Shown: positions 1 to 10,834 of the stretch, piece after piece | How positions within the stretch are numbered: the first letter of the stretch is position 1 | Layout of the letters: the number at the start of each line of letters is the position of its first letter | Source of the DNA: Carnegiea gigantea | Taxonomy: Eukaryota; Streptophyta; Magnoliopsida; Caryophyllales; Cactaceae | Length of the DNA stretch: 64,000 nucleotides | Direction: 5' to 3' | NCBI GenBank assembly: GCA_029747015.1 | Contig: JAKOGI010000447.1 | Location: 507,501 to 571,500, forward strand | Notes under the pieces: model-generated | The model's input: the letters and a program-made list of their open reading frames with translations, nothing else | Database searches by the model: none | What the model was told of the DNA's origin: nothing | Program-made: the position numbers and the translations under genes

Positions 1-913
1 CTCTTTATCTTCCTTCGTCTTGTGGCTGAGAACGGCTGAGTTTATGCATAAATAGGGTTTGTTTCGACTGCAAAGGGGGAGAGAATAGAAAACTAAAGCA
101 TCCAACTCTCACTTGTACCATTAGGTTTAGGATTTTTTTCTAGTTTTCTTGAGAGTAAGAAGAGGATTTTGAGTGGAACATTAGCACTTGGAGGCTTAAA
201 GTTTGGGAAGCCGTTGAAGACCGCCATTGCTGCTAAGTTTTTCCTCCCTTCTAATTTCTTCTTCAACTTTTGTCTAGATGTTGAATATTTTCAATATGTA
301 TGAGTAGTTTTTCTTAATCTAGGGACTTGTTAGCCAAAGTATTGAAGTTGGATCTCTAATTTTTAATATTTGCACTTTATCCAATTAGTTTGATTGAATT
401 CTATCTTGTGCATAAACTGTTGTGATCAAGTTTTGGCCACATTTTCTTGCATACACTAGATAGTTGAGTGAAGTATTGAAAAGAGAAACTCACTATTAGA
501 AGAACAAGTTAGAACTTAATTTAACGACTGCTTGAAAGATACTTGTTTACTAAGAGGAAAATATTAGCAATCAAGAGTCCCAAACCAAGACTAAACTAAG
601 GATAGTTGAAAGAATGTTAATTGGGTTACTTTAGGTAATTCGGTTTGTTTCGAAAGAAAAGATTGAATTTTTTAGTTTGATTAGACTCTTTAGAATTATC
701 TCATTTAAATAAAGTGCATAACTATATCTAAGAATCCAACTCTTTATAAGGCGAAGCAATTCCCTAGATGTCTTCAATTCGATTGAATTTCCAATAGTTA
801 AATAGTGGCAGTTGAGACATCCGATTGAGAATTTTGGTCGCTTAGGCTTTTATAATAGGTAAAAACTTGATAGACTACACTTGTACTTTGTGGGATCGAT
901 ATGGTAGCAATCA
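1..913 (+). repeat. 5' LTR of the Athila-like element (partial)
   Basis: This stretch is repeated at the 3' end of the element (11145-13188 minus the hAT insertion), starting with the shared CTGAGAACGGYTGAG block. A TATA-like TGCATAAATAG lies near 45-55. The repeat ends in ...GCAATCA at 913. Compared with the 3' copy it lacks about 30 bp just before that end. About 330 bp of the LTR should lie to the left of the window. Confidence 0.88.
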
Positions 914-919
914 AGTCTT

Positions 920-931
920 TGGCGCCGTTGC
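920..931 (+). promoter_or_regulatory. Primer-binding site, tRNA-Asp type
   Basis: TGGCGCCGTTGC lies six bases after the end of the 5' LTR. It matches the first 12 bases of the tRNA-Asp-type primer site usual for Athila elements, and the following bases have decayed. It marks minus-strand priming and fixes the plus orientation. Confidence 0.8.
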
Positions 932-1069
932 TAAAGACCAATTTTGTGGATATTGAGTTCGCCTATTTAGATTGACTAAGTATTTTTTGTCTTTTTTCTT
1001 TTTATATTTATTATCTTAATTTGCGTTGGTAGTGTTTTGTGGCGATTTTTGTAGGATCTTGTCACTTAT

Positions 1070-2386
1070 ATGTAAAGTCCATTTCCATTTGAATTCGATC
1101 CAGAAGTCGAAGGGAGTTTTCGCTCTAGGAGGAAGAAGTTGAACTTAGAAGAACAAAGAGCCAAAGCTCAAGAAGCCTTTTCAACGATGGCAGGAGGTGG
1201 AGATGACCAAAGAAGGACACTTCGGAATTTTGTTACCCCAGGAGTCCAGGGCATTGCCTCTAGTATCACCCGACCTAATGTGAAAGTCCATAACTTCGAG
1301 CTTAAGCTGACTGTTATCACTATGGTGCAACAAGCCCAATTTGGAGGCACCCTACCAGAATATCCTAACCCATAACTCTCGGTATTCTTAAAGGTGTGTG
1401 ACATGCTAAAGCTCAATAGTGTCTCAATTGATGCTATAAGATTGCGGTTATTTCCTTTTTCATTGAGGGACAAGGCAAGAGCGTGGCTCTATTCTTTGCC
1501 TTAGGGATGTATCACAAAATGGGATGAGTTCACCAAAGTCTTTCTTGCAAAATTATCTCCTCCTAGTAAGATGGCAAGTTTGAGAAACCATATCACTACT
1601 TTCGCTCAAAGAGAGGACGAATCGTTCTATGAAGCCTGGGAGCATTCCAAAGACCTATTAACGCTATGTCCACACCATGGCCTTCAACGATGGATGCTAG
1701 TACAAGTTTTTTATAATGGAGTCACCCAACCTGTAAGGTCTACTATATACGCAGCAGCAGGAGGTACACTTATGATCAAAACTAAAGATGAGGCCTAGAA
1801 TCTTATTAAAGAAATGGCGTTGCATAACTACCAATAGCCTAATGAGCGAAGCCAACCCAAGAGGGTTGGAGGTAAGTTGGAACTTAATGCTATCACTATG
1901 CTTTCAGCTAAGGTAGATGTCATGTCTTAAAAGCTAGAATGAACGAATGTTAATTCTATTAGTTCAAGTACCCCTTCCTCATCATGTGAGATTTGTGGGT
2001 CAGTTAATCATTTGACTGTGAATTGTCAAGTTGGGAGGCCATTTGCTCTAGATGTTAGTGAACCAGTCAACTATGTCAATAATTTTAATCCTAGATCGAC
2101 CAATGACCCATTCTCAAACACTTATAACCCTGGTTAGACGAATCACCCAATTTCTCCTGCAGGTTTAATGGCCCTCCTATGCGTCAAATGAATTTTAGAC
2201 CACCTCCTGGGTTTTAAAGACCTTCTTATCCTTATCAAACATCTCAAAAATCCAACTTAGAACTAATATGCTTTTTCCACAGCAAAAGCAACATTAGTAT
2301 ATTAAGTAATTAGCCTCTAAGGTTGATGTGCTTACTACTCATAATAAGATGTTAGAATCTCAAATCTCTCAACAAGCTACTTCTTC
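1070..2386 (+). pseudogene. gag: Athila gag, N-terminal and nucleocapsid part
   Basis: One frame can be followed from an ATG at 1070 to the nested insertion at 2387. It encodes the Athila capsid: a start block FDPEVEG, then FVTPGVQGIASS, a central LRLFPFSLRDKARAW block, and a CCHC zinc knuckle (CEICGSVNHLTVNC) near 1986-2030. The codon after the first ATG is already a stop. Further in-frame stops interrupt the frame, for example at 1373, 1502 and 1796, several where the family has tryptophan or serine. The gene packaged retroelement RNA and is now dead. The same reading frame resumes after the solo LTR, at 5766. Confidence 0.88.
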
Positions 2387-2391
2387 ATCTA

Positions 2392-5300
2392 TGTAACGCC
2401 CCCAAAATGCTAATGTCATGATTTACGAAGAACTGCAGCGGAAGACTTAATGATAGAAGGCCCTACCGCTGTCCTAATAAGAACAAGGCTTATTGAAACT
2501 ATTTAATCTTGCAACTCATGTTCAAATGACTATATCTATTAAACTGAAACATTCCAAGACCAAATGCCATAATAGGTCAACTTCAATACAATCGACTTAA
2601 TCATACCATGTACTAACTCCCACTCTACACTACACAAGTATATTGAATATAGACCTAACTTGACACTGAAGTCGATCCCAACATTCATGCTATGCTGAAT
2701 TTACTGTGAGCATCTAATGACTTCCAAAAGGGCTTGCTAAATGGAGAAACATGTGATACTTCATCAACTAGAATGGAAAACATGAAAACAATTCGAAATG
2801 TTGAGCTAAAACTCAGTACATGCATTCCTGTATTGTAAAATGAGTGTAGAAATACTATTGATGGGTACCCGCCTTTGTAATTCATTTAGTTCGCAATAAC
2901 AATGAAAATGAAAGTAATATAAACCTGAATTGCTCATTATTATCTGGATGTGAACCCCTTGCAATGATATGATCTATACAGAGGTGTCACCTGCCAATCC
3001 GATCAAAAGTTGGCCTGAAGCCGTGCGGGTAAACGATTGGCTGATACCCTATAGATTATAACTGACAGGGTCACAAGTTAAATGGCAAATCGCTGTATAA
3101 ACTGATTCATTGATAAACTCATTAAGAGTTATAACTTGATAAACATGTTCTGCTTTATGAAGAAATAGGCAGTGGACATACCTTGAGTCTTTAAAAAAAA
3201 TGTCATCTGACTTGATAAATATCATCTGACTTGATAAATATGTTCTGACTTGATAACACTTATGCATAATGGGGAACGATAATTAGGCTTCGACTCTGTT
3301 TCATAAATGTCATTGTAGATATGTATAGTCAGCAAATGATCCTTACTCACATAATTGAGTAAGTAAAAGTATGTGCAATAGAAATTGAGTAATTAAATGG
3401 TGTACATAACTTGGGTATTTTAATATGACTTCAAAACTGAATTAATGAAAGTACTTAAATCCGATATAAAGTAAATGAAAGTAAAATGGACCAGAATGAC
3501 ATAAATGAGATTACAAAGCAAAAGGCCTTGATGGTGATAAATGGGAGAGTGATTTTAGCCTTTTCTGAGATAGGTTGTTGATACGGGTTTTAAACTCGCT
3601 GATGTATAGCTTTGTCCAAGAGAACAGCGATTACACTAGATTGGCTCGATAAATACATTTAATACATTCTAAATTGAGTAAGTAAAGAAGGTTTGAGGCT
3701 AAGAGAGATATATCTTGGTTCAAAATAGCACAAACTATAATAACTTGGTCTAATAAATATGGTTTCTGAGTCAAAAATTCTTCCCACTTTTCATATTTCA
3801 TTCACAAGTCCATTAAATATAAAATTCCACCCCAATGAGTCATTGAATGCAATAGAAGTTATTAAGCTCACTAAACTTGGTATTTTCTTTGTAAAATCCA
3901 TAATTGATTCAAAGCTCATAAACAAGCTCTCAAATTGTATACTATCTTCTTCTTTCTCATTAATCAAGCTAAACGCTCCATGAATATTCATTTCCCCCTT
4001 AAATGACCTTATTTGGCCTAAAATACACAAAATAAGTGCATGATTAATCTCACTCAATCTTTATTATTGCTCTTTACACAATTACTCAAAATGCTTTCAA
4101 AAATCACCAAATTCAAAATACTCAACCAAAATTCATGAAAGCTTATAAAAAATTCGAAAATCATATGGGCAATCTACAGTAAATTTTTCAGAATTTTTCT
4201 CTAAGTATACACTCCACGAAAATTGCAATAACAGCCCAATTTGCACCAAAGCAAGTCAGTTCACTTCAAAAATTTATAACTTTCACCCTTGACCTCAAAT
4301 GGGGATGTAAAATCCCAGTATGGAAAGATTAAGAAGTCCTAGAAAGCTTTCATTGGCAACACAAAATATGATTCACACAATAGGGTTCCCAAAATGGGAT
4401 TAGAACATAAGTGTGCTAGTTTTGGTTGAACCTACACAGTTCTAGCAAAATAGCCATAACGTTTTCCACAGAACTCAGATTAATGCGATTCAAAAAGCAT
4501 TTGAAATATAACACACTGACCTATCTACCTACCAAAAATCATAATTTTTAAGTAGGCCAATCATTACCAGTTTAATCTCAAAGTCACCCCTATTTTCTGT
4601 CCTTTTCATCCCTCATTGTTTTTGCTTTCTCCTCTTTTTTCACATAAATCCTCACTTGAAATCATTCCAAACCACCGAAAACATCATCATAATCATCAAT
4701 AAGACTAAAGATTATAAAATCATATGCAAAACAATACACATCGGTCACTTGAATTAAGCTAACTTGATCATGACAAAACTCTAACCTTAACATGCTTCAA
4801 GCTCAACCCCACCATGATCAATATCTCGAAAATCAATAAATTTATATAATAACATCTATTTTGATCTCAAGAACTTAAAACATAACTAAAACAATCATAA
4901 AAACCAAAAACACATCAAGATCAAATTAGGATTTTACCTTCCTTTAGGCTTGAATTAGAGGGAGGAGGGGGCTATTTTGAGTGATTTTGGTGGTTGGACA
5001 TAATAGCTAGCAACAACAGAAAGTCGGAGCAGCTGGGAGGTGGCCAAAAAAGTGGTCGAAACCCACCAGAAGTGGCGGCACAAGGGGCAGCAGCTTCTAT
5101 AAAAGGGGCATGAGGTAGAGAGAGAAAATGGACAGTTAGGATTTGTTATTTTAACTAAATTTTTGTGTGTAAAAATTGTCAATTATTAGCTACATGTGGC
5201 TGGAAAATTTTAACCCAAAAAGTAGCTTTTTGCTGATTAAAATTAGGTACTAAAATGTGTAATTAGTGAAATAACAAAGTTAGCAAGGTTTTGGGCTTTT

Positions 5301-5760
5301 GTTTTGGGCCCAACAAGCTACGTTCGGGCTTGAAAAATTATTTAAAGTGTTAGAAAAATTTTGTATTGCTCGGGATTAAAGTTTACCAAAGGTAAGAAAA
5401 TAATTAGTCACTAAATCATACTTACCGAGGCCTATTATTGATTCACCCGATATTTAATCAATCAACGAAACTTGAATTAGCAATTAATGAAACTTGAATT
5501 GCAAAGTAGGAAACAAATGAAACATTTCCCAACTGCAATGATTAAATATGATAAATGAAAGTGGAAAATTTAAATGACATAAGGTAATTCGATAAATATA
5601 TAAATTGAGTGTACTTGAATTAATAAACATAATTCGGTTAAACAAATAACCGTGAGTGATTAAATCAATAAACATGATTAATTAAATAAATAAGCATGAT
5701 TAATTAAATAAGTAAATATGATTTAAATAAATAAATATGGGTTAGGGTCAGGTTATTACA
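2392..5760 (+). mobile_element. Solo LTR, 3.37 kb, of a second Ty3/gypsy-like element
   Basis: The insert starts TGTAACGCCC and ends GGTTATTACA, so the termini form the inverted repeat TGTAA/TTACA. It is flanked by a perfect 5-bp duplication, ATCTA, at 2387-2391 and 5761-5765. Removing it joins the gag reading frame of the host element. No internal LTR boundary, primer site or pol sequence is visible, so it is a recombination-derived solo LTR. Long LTRs that begin TGTAAC are common in Tekay/Del elements, but that assignment is inference. Near 3200-3257 there are three copies of a 19-20 bp unit ending in TGACTTGATAA. The right end holds AT-rich repeats near 5650-5745. Confidence 0.9.
5098..5104 (+). 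promoter_or_regulatory. TATA box of the solo LTR
   Basis: TATAAAA is followed by GGGGCATGAGG in the last fifth of the solo LTR, on the LTR's own strand. This is a normal place for the LTR promoter, and transcription would start around 5130. Judged from sequence only. Confidence 0.5.
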
Positions 5761-5765
5761 ATCTA

Positions 5766-6616
5766 CACCCCCAGGTAGAGTTCCTAGTAAGCTCGAGGTA
5801 AATACCCGCGAGCAATGTAACCGTGTTACCCTGAAAGGTGGGGTAGAGGAGTCTACGAGTATGTAGCATGAGAAAGTGGAGAGGCATCTAGGGCCGTAAG
5901 TGAGGAGACAAATGCTAAGTTTGGGATCCAACCTTTGGAGGGCGGAGTAATTTAGTGATACCTGAAGAGCTTCCCCCTAAACTTAAAGACCCAGGTAACT
6001 TCTCTATTGCTTGTTTAGTTAGTCGATTGAGAATCGATAGGGCTTTATGTGATCTTGGAGTAAGTGTTAGTCTTATACCCTGTCCCATTTTCTAGAAGCT
6101 TGGTTTAGGCGAGTTACAACCAACACCTATTTCACTTCAATTTGCAGATGGTTCCATGAAGTGACCTTTGGGTATTTTAGAGAATGTTCCCATGAAGGTA
6201 GGTGATTTTTATGTGCTTGATGACTTTATTATCTTAGATATGATCGTAGATGCGTATGCCCAGATTATTCTACGGAGACTCTTCTTGGCCACTATGGGTT
6301 ACAAAGTAATGTGAAGGGGGGACGTTCGACATTTGCTGTAGGGGAGAGTCATGTTGAATTTGTCTTATTTGAAAACCAGAATATCCTTTCTCCTTCATCT
6401 GCTTTAGAAGAAGATATGGATTTTTATGAGATTGGCTCATTTGATGATTGCTGGCATATTGATGTTTCTGCATTTGAATGTGTTACATCTGTAGGCCTCA
6501 GCTTAGATTATGCTAGGGTGGAGTTCAATGTACCAACTCCACCTAGCATAGTTGGGGATGAGACTTATGCTACTAATGAGGTGTCCATGAGTGATTATTG
6601 CAAGTTGCTCAAGTAG
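5766..6616 (+). pseudogene. Athila gag C-terminus and aspartic protease remnant
   Basis: From 5766 the interrupted gag continues (PPGRVPSK, then REQCNRVTLKGG) and soon hits stops. From about 5970 a retropepsin region is readable: LPPKLKDPG, then ALCDLGVSVSLIP, where DLG matches the Athila active-site triplet normally followed by AS, then KLGLG and a FIILDM block. Stops interrupt it. An open stretch of 101 codons at 6311-6616 is the linker that normally leads to reverse transcriptase. It is too diverged to assign a function. The protease would have cut the polyprotein; it is not functional here. Confidence 0.78.
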
Positions 6617-6849
6617 TGCAGTCTATACCTCAAATTGATGATATTGAGTATGGCTTTGACCTAGGAGTCGAACTTAGAAGTGGCCCGCCTAATGGAGCCC
6701 ACGATAAATTCATTCTGTACATGGATCACGTTAAATGGAGTCATTTGATGGCAAAGAAGGACCTCTATCTCGAGCTCTTGAGATGGTACCTTCTAGTGAG
6801 TAATTTTGATTTTGAGGTCCGTGATAACGACAAATTTCTTTCTTCTTGA
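6617..6849 (+). pseudogene. RNase H scrap of the Athila pol
   Basis: The block YMDHVKWSHLMAKKD...LLRW...VSNFDFEVRD (about 6715-6825) is recognisable as the RNase H C-terminal region of Ty3/gypsy pol (family pattern: TDH, LMxKKDxKPRLxRW, FDLEIxD). It lies only a few hundred bases after the protease linker, so a deletion of more than 1.5 kb has removed most of the reverse transcriptase. Integrase is absent as well. This deletion explains why the element is far shorter than an intact Athila. Confidence 0.7.
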
Positions 6850-7724
6850 CATGGGACCCTATTGACAAGCCTACCATCCATCACCTTTCTAATCTCGATC
6901 CTTCCTAGAAGAGACGGTCGAACTCTCGATCCTAAAAGAGCGCTTCTTAGGAGGCAACCCAAGTTGTCTTTTTCGTTTACTAGTTTTTCTTTTCTTTAAT
7001 AGTATGTACTGTTTTATTTTTGTTTGAAAAAAACAGAGATAAAAAAAACAGAAAAAGCATGAAAAAAAGAAAGAAAAAAAGCAAAAGAAAAAAAGAAGAA
7101 AACAAAATCAAAGTGAGCAAAGAAGCAGTAAGAAGAAAGAAAAATCATCAAAAATTCAAAACAATAATAATAAGAGAGTTTTAGCCTCTGTTCCAAAGCT
7201 CTCCACAGATCCCTCATGGTGTCCAATCCAGTTCGTACAGGAGCTGTCTGGAAAACAAAAGAAAATTCAAAGACAGAGCTCACCACGGACCCTCTATGGT
7301 GGACCCCACGTTCAGTGGTGAGGCTCTCTGTCCGCATCAAGGGTTTTTCATGTCCTTTTGACCCGATACAACTTCATCTTTTTTTAACCCTTGCCTGTTC
7401 TCTCTTTAAACTCTCTCCTTCTCTCTCTAAGATCTCCATAACCACCCACCTCTAAAACCTTCAATTTTTCATCATTTTTCCTCAAATTTCTTTCCTTTCT
7501 TCTCATTTTCTTCACTTTTTCACTAAATCTTCGTAAACTTTCTCATTTCTTTCTCTCTTTCTCTAACATTCTATCCATCTTCATACCCCAAGTTTTAACA
7601 ACTTCACTTCAACCTCCATTCCTCCAAATTCTCTATTTTTCTTACTATTTCACCTTCCTTTTCTTAAATTTTGCATTTTTAGTTCTTTTCTTTACCATTT
7701 TTCACGTTACTTAGATTTTTAAGC
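6850..7724 (+). other. Non-coding spacer between pol remnant and env-position frame
   Basis: It opens with a conserved Athila post-pol motif (AGAGCGCTTCTTAGGAGGC near 6936). A purine-rich AAAAAG tract follows at 7020-7180. Near 7270-7325 comes a pair of CCACGGACC/GGTGGACC half-palindromes, and then a pyrimidine-rich stretch to 7724. No gene is supported here; the short frames are low complexity. Confidence 0.6.
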
Positions 7725-9050
7725 TTTCACCCATCCATTCCCCATTTCCATAGCACTCAAGAAGAAGTGAAGAACCGCCCAAGAAGTAGGGACATCTAGT
7801 CAAGCACCTCAAAGAGCACCCCAGACTTCCCAAACCTCAGCAAACGCATGAAACCGAGGTAATATCCCTAACTCCCTTGATTTAACACATCTCGCACATA
7901 TTGCTAGATATAATAATTTGAGTAGTAACTTGGTTGTTGCTACTTGTTATTATGACAAAGATTTGTTCGTTAGATTGGCTTTGTTGGATGATATCCACTG
8001 GTTGTTTGCTAAGGGAGGTATGGGGCAATTTTTAGAGACTAGAGACCACACTTATCGTGACCCCACCCTTGGCTTTTTATGCACATAACATGTGGAGATC
8101 ATGAGTGGGCCTCATTGTTAAGAAGGATACATTCCCTTCTATCTAAATAGGGAGTTTTATGAACTAAACTTGAGTGCCTTTAATAGCATATTCGATTTTT
8201 CGTATAATATGGACTTGCCTTATCGACATGTCCCTAAAGAATTTAACCCAAATGCATTTTGCCATTAGATTTCTGGGGATCATCGGTTTGGTACAAGCAA
8301 CTCTAAAGGTACTATCATTAGAAGCCCCTGTATTTGAGTAGCCCAAAGATTGATTGCTTGTGGTTTATTAGCTAGGGAGGATAGTTTGAATGTGCCTCGC
8401 CTGTCTAAATTGTAATTTTTTAATAGCATGCTCCAAGGTGACCGACTTAACCCTAGTTCATCCTTGGTTAATCAGTTGCATAGTGTGGCCACTAGTTTCA
8501 CACAGAGGATTGTGATTAGGGGTTTGTTACCCCCATTGCCAGGTCCGTAGGGATAGAACCGAACCCTGACGATAGAGTTTCCGGTTTCGAGCGGTTAAAT
8601 TTAGCTGCTTTTGAGCAAATGAAATTTCGTAAGATAGAGGTTGGGTGTATTTAATGGATTTATCCTGGGAACCGTCTCATGCCTCTATGTAATGTTAAAC
8701 GAACTACTCTCTTGAACTTGGCCAATCTATACTTTTTGTCGGGTGACGAAGAGTTGGCACAAACCGCAACTCCTCTTCCCCCGCCTCACCTTAATGCCTC
8801 TAGTTCATCCTAACCGTCCTCGTCCTCTAATCATGCTGGTTTGCATGCTACCCTTTAGTCCATTCAAGAGAAGCAAGAGCCCATTTGAGCTTACAGTCAA
8901 ACTGAACATACCGTACTCCGTGACTTTGTCCAGGAGCGGCATAATGAGCTTCGTAGGATAATTGTCTCCTAAAACCAATATGTCCAAAACTTTACGGTCC
9001 GTTTAGACACTTGGTGAGACTGGCATATTTATTATCCCCATCCTCCTTCT
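7725..9050 (+). pseudogene. Env-position ORF of Athila, 'putative plant transposon protein' type
   Basis: The translated blocks follow the conserved protein found after pol in Athila-type elements: RYNNLSSNLV, DLFVRLALLDDIHWLFAKGG, GQFLETRDHTYRDPTLGFL, then FYLNREFYELNLSAFNSIF and DLPYRHVPKEFNPNAF. A later block, FNSMLQ..LNPSSSLV, reads with shifts. Stops and frameshifts occur every 30-80 codons. The family role is unknown; it sits where retroviral env would be, but I see no signal peptide or membrane segment. It is clearly a relic of a real ORF, because the conserved blocks are in the right order. Confidence 0.75.
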
Positions 9051-10820
9051 TCTCCCCCTCCTCCTCCTTTTTAGTTCTTCTTCTTCCCCATTAATTTTTA
9101 TGTCCTTACATTGAGGACAATGTTTTGTCCAAGCATGGGGGAAGTTATGTGTGCATATGTATATGTGATGTGAATGTGTGAGCAGTTTTCATTTTAGGTG
9201 TTGCATTTAGGAGTAGTTTGCATTGAGTTTATTATTTTGTTTTTCTTTTTATTTTTAGGCTTCTTTTCTTAGGTATAGCTTTATTTTGGTATTTTCAACA
9301 ATTTTTCATTGCATTTTAGTGTGTCATTAAAAAAGGAAAAAAAAAGAGCAAAAAGGAGCACAAAAAAAGGAGAAAAAGTAATAAAATCCTTCAATAATGA
9401 GTCTTAGACTAAGTATCTTTCTGTAGCTTATTTTGAGCCTTTTTGTTATGCCCATTTGTGAATAAATATTTAACTATAAGTTTTCAAAATGTGCTTCATG
9501 TTTTGTTCGTCGTGTGGACTGTGATTTGATTACTCAATAAATCTTTGCATGAATATCTGGCACGTATGATCTAAAAAGCTAATTGCGCTTTGGCAGCTGT
9601 CCCATGAGACTTTGAGCCATATTTGGACTAATTCATCATTTTAGTCTCATATTCTTTTTCATGTGTGGCTCTTCCTTGATTTCAAATCTCTAGGACTTGC
9701 TTCGACTCTCGTTCAAGATCACATTTCACATGCATGTTTAGGCGATATGATTGAGGCATTCTTTGAATTTATGAGCTACATTGACCAAATAGCCACCCTT
9801 TTTATGATTTATCCCTTGCTACCACCAATGACCCTTAACCTTGTTTTTTCTTGATGCAAACCTATAATATTGAACCTTGGTTGAATACATGTTCGACCTT
9901 TTCACCAAGAGTATGGAGTTTTATTAGTGATTGGGAGTAGTTGGTTGATGTTAATGACGCTGTTGGGTGTGGTTTGTTTAAATGCAAAGAGGGATTAACG
10001 CAAAATTTCCCTTAGTGTTATTTGGTTGAATTTTGCGAGTTGTTAGAAAAAGTATTGAAAAGTGCAAAATTTCTCTTATCTAGAAAAAGGGAAAAAAAAT
10101 AGAGAAAAATAGAAGCAAAAATCAAAAGAAAATTTAAAAAAAGCAAAAAAATCCTGAAAGAAAAAAAAAAAAAGAGAAGGCAAAATAGTGCAAGGATTTG
10201 GTATGAGTTTTATATTTCAACATTTTTTTCACATACTCGACCAAGTCGGGGTTACTTTTTGTATTCGAGATATATTGGTGTTTGGTGTGAGGAGTATTTT
10301 TTTGTCTAAAGTTGGGTTTGGCTTTGAACTCCACAAATCCCAACATATTTGTTCACCTCCTTCCTTTACACATAGACCCATTCCAACCCTATCAAAGTCC
10401 TCATGATTGTCTAACATGCGTTGCATTTTCGTGGTGGCAAATTTGAGAGTCTTATCAAGCTTATGGTAGATTTGATTTCTTTGGAATGCGATTTGAGTGA
10501 ACAGCATTATATTTTTAAACACATGAGTGGTGAGTTATTCATTCTTAAAGTGAGGGTCTACCTGTTCTTTTATCCCTCCCTAGTATATGTTCTAGTATGA
10601 TTGTTTAAGCTTATTTGGGTGATCAATTCAATGTTTAATGTGATGGCATTTGTTCTTATTTTGAAAACTTCATTCCCTCACCTATTTTGCAATATTTTCA
10701 TCACTTTTGGGTTAGCTTCTTGGGTTCGTAGGCTATTGATGTTGCTACTTATGCTTGCTGGAGGAAATTCTTCATTGTAGTTTTGGTTTTCATGATTGCT
10801 TGAGGACAAGCAATGGTTCA
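9051..10820 (+). other. 3' untranslated region of the Athila element
   Basis: No coding signal is visible. It begins with TTGAGGACAATG and AAGCATGGGGGAAG near 9110-9145, a false or duplicated polypurine-like motif. AAAAAG-rich tracts occur at 9330-9385 and 10085-10180. Blocks at about 9430-9830 and 10400-10550 are recognisably homologous to the minus-strand region 52985-54586, which shows that both elements belong to one family. Confidence 0.7.
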
Positions 10821-10834
10821 AGCATGGGGAAGTT
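10821..10834 (+). promoter_or_regulatory. Polypurine tract of the Athila element
   Basis: AGCATGGGGAAGTT directly precedes the TGATGT start of the 3' LTR. It primes plus-strand DNA synthesis. The same motif in reverse complement precedes the LTR at 52984. Confidence 0.8.

Noticed and set aside
1168..1473. Antisense open frame over the Athila gag
   Set aside because: It is the shadow of gag on the opposite strand; the plus strand carries recognisable capsid blocks.
9110..9150. TTGAGGACAATG...AAGCATGGGGGAAG, looks like a polypurine tract before an LTR
   Set aside because: No LTR begins after it; the real tract with a matching LTR start is at 10821-10834.
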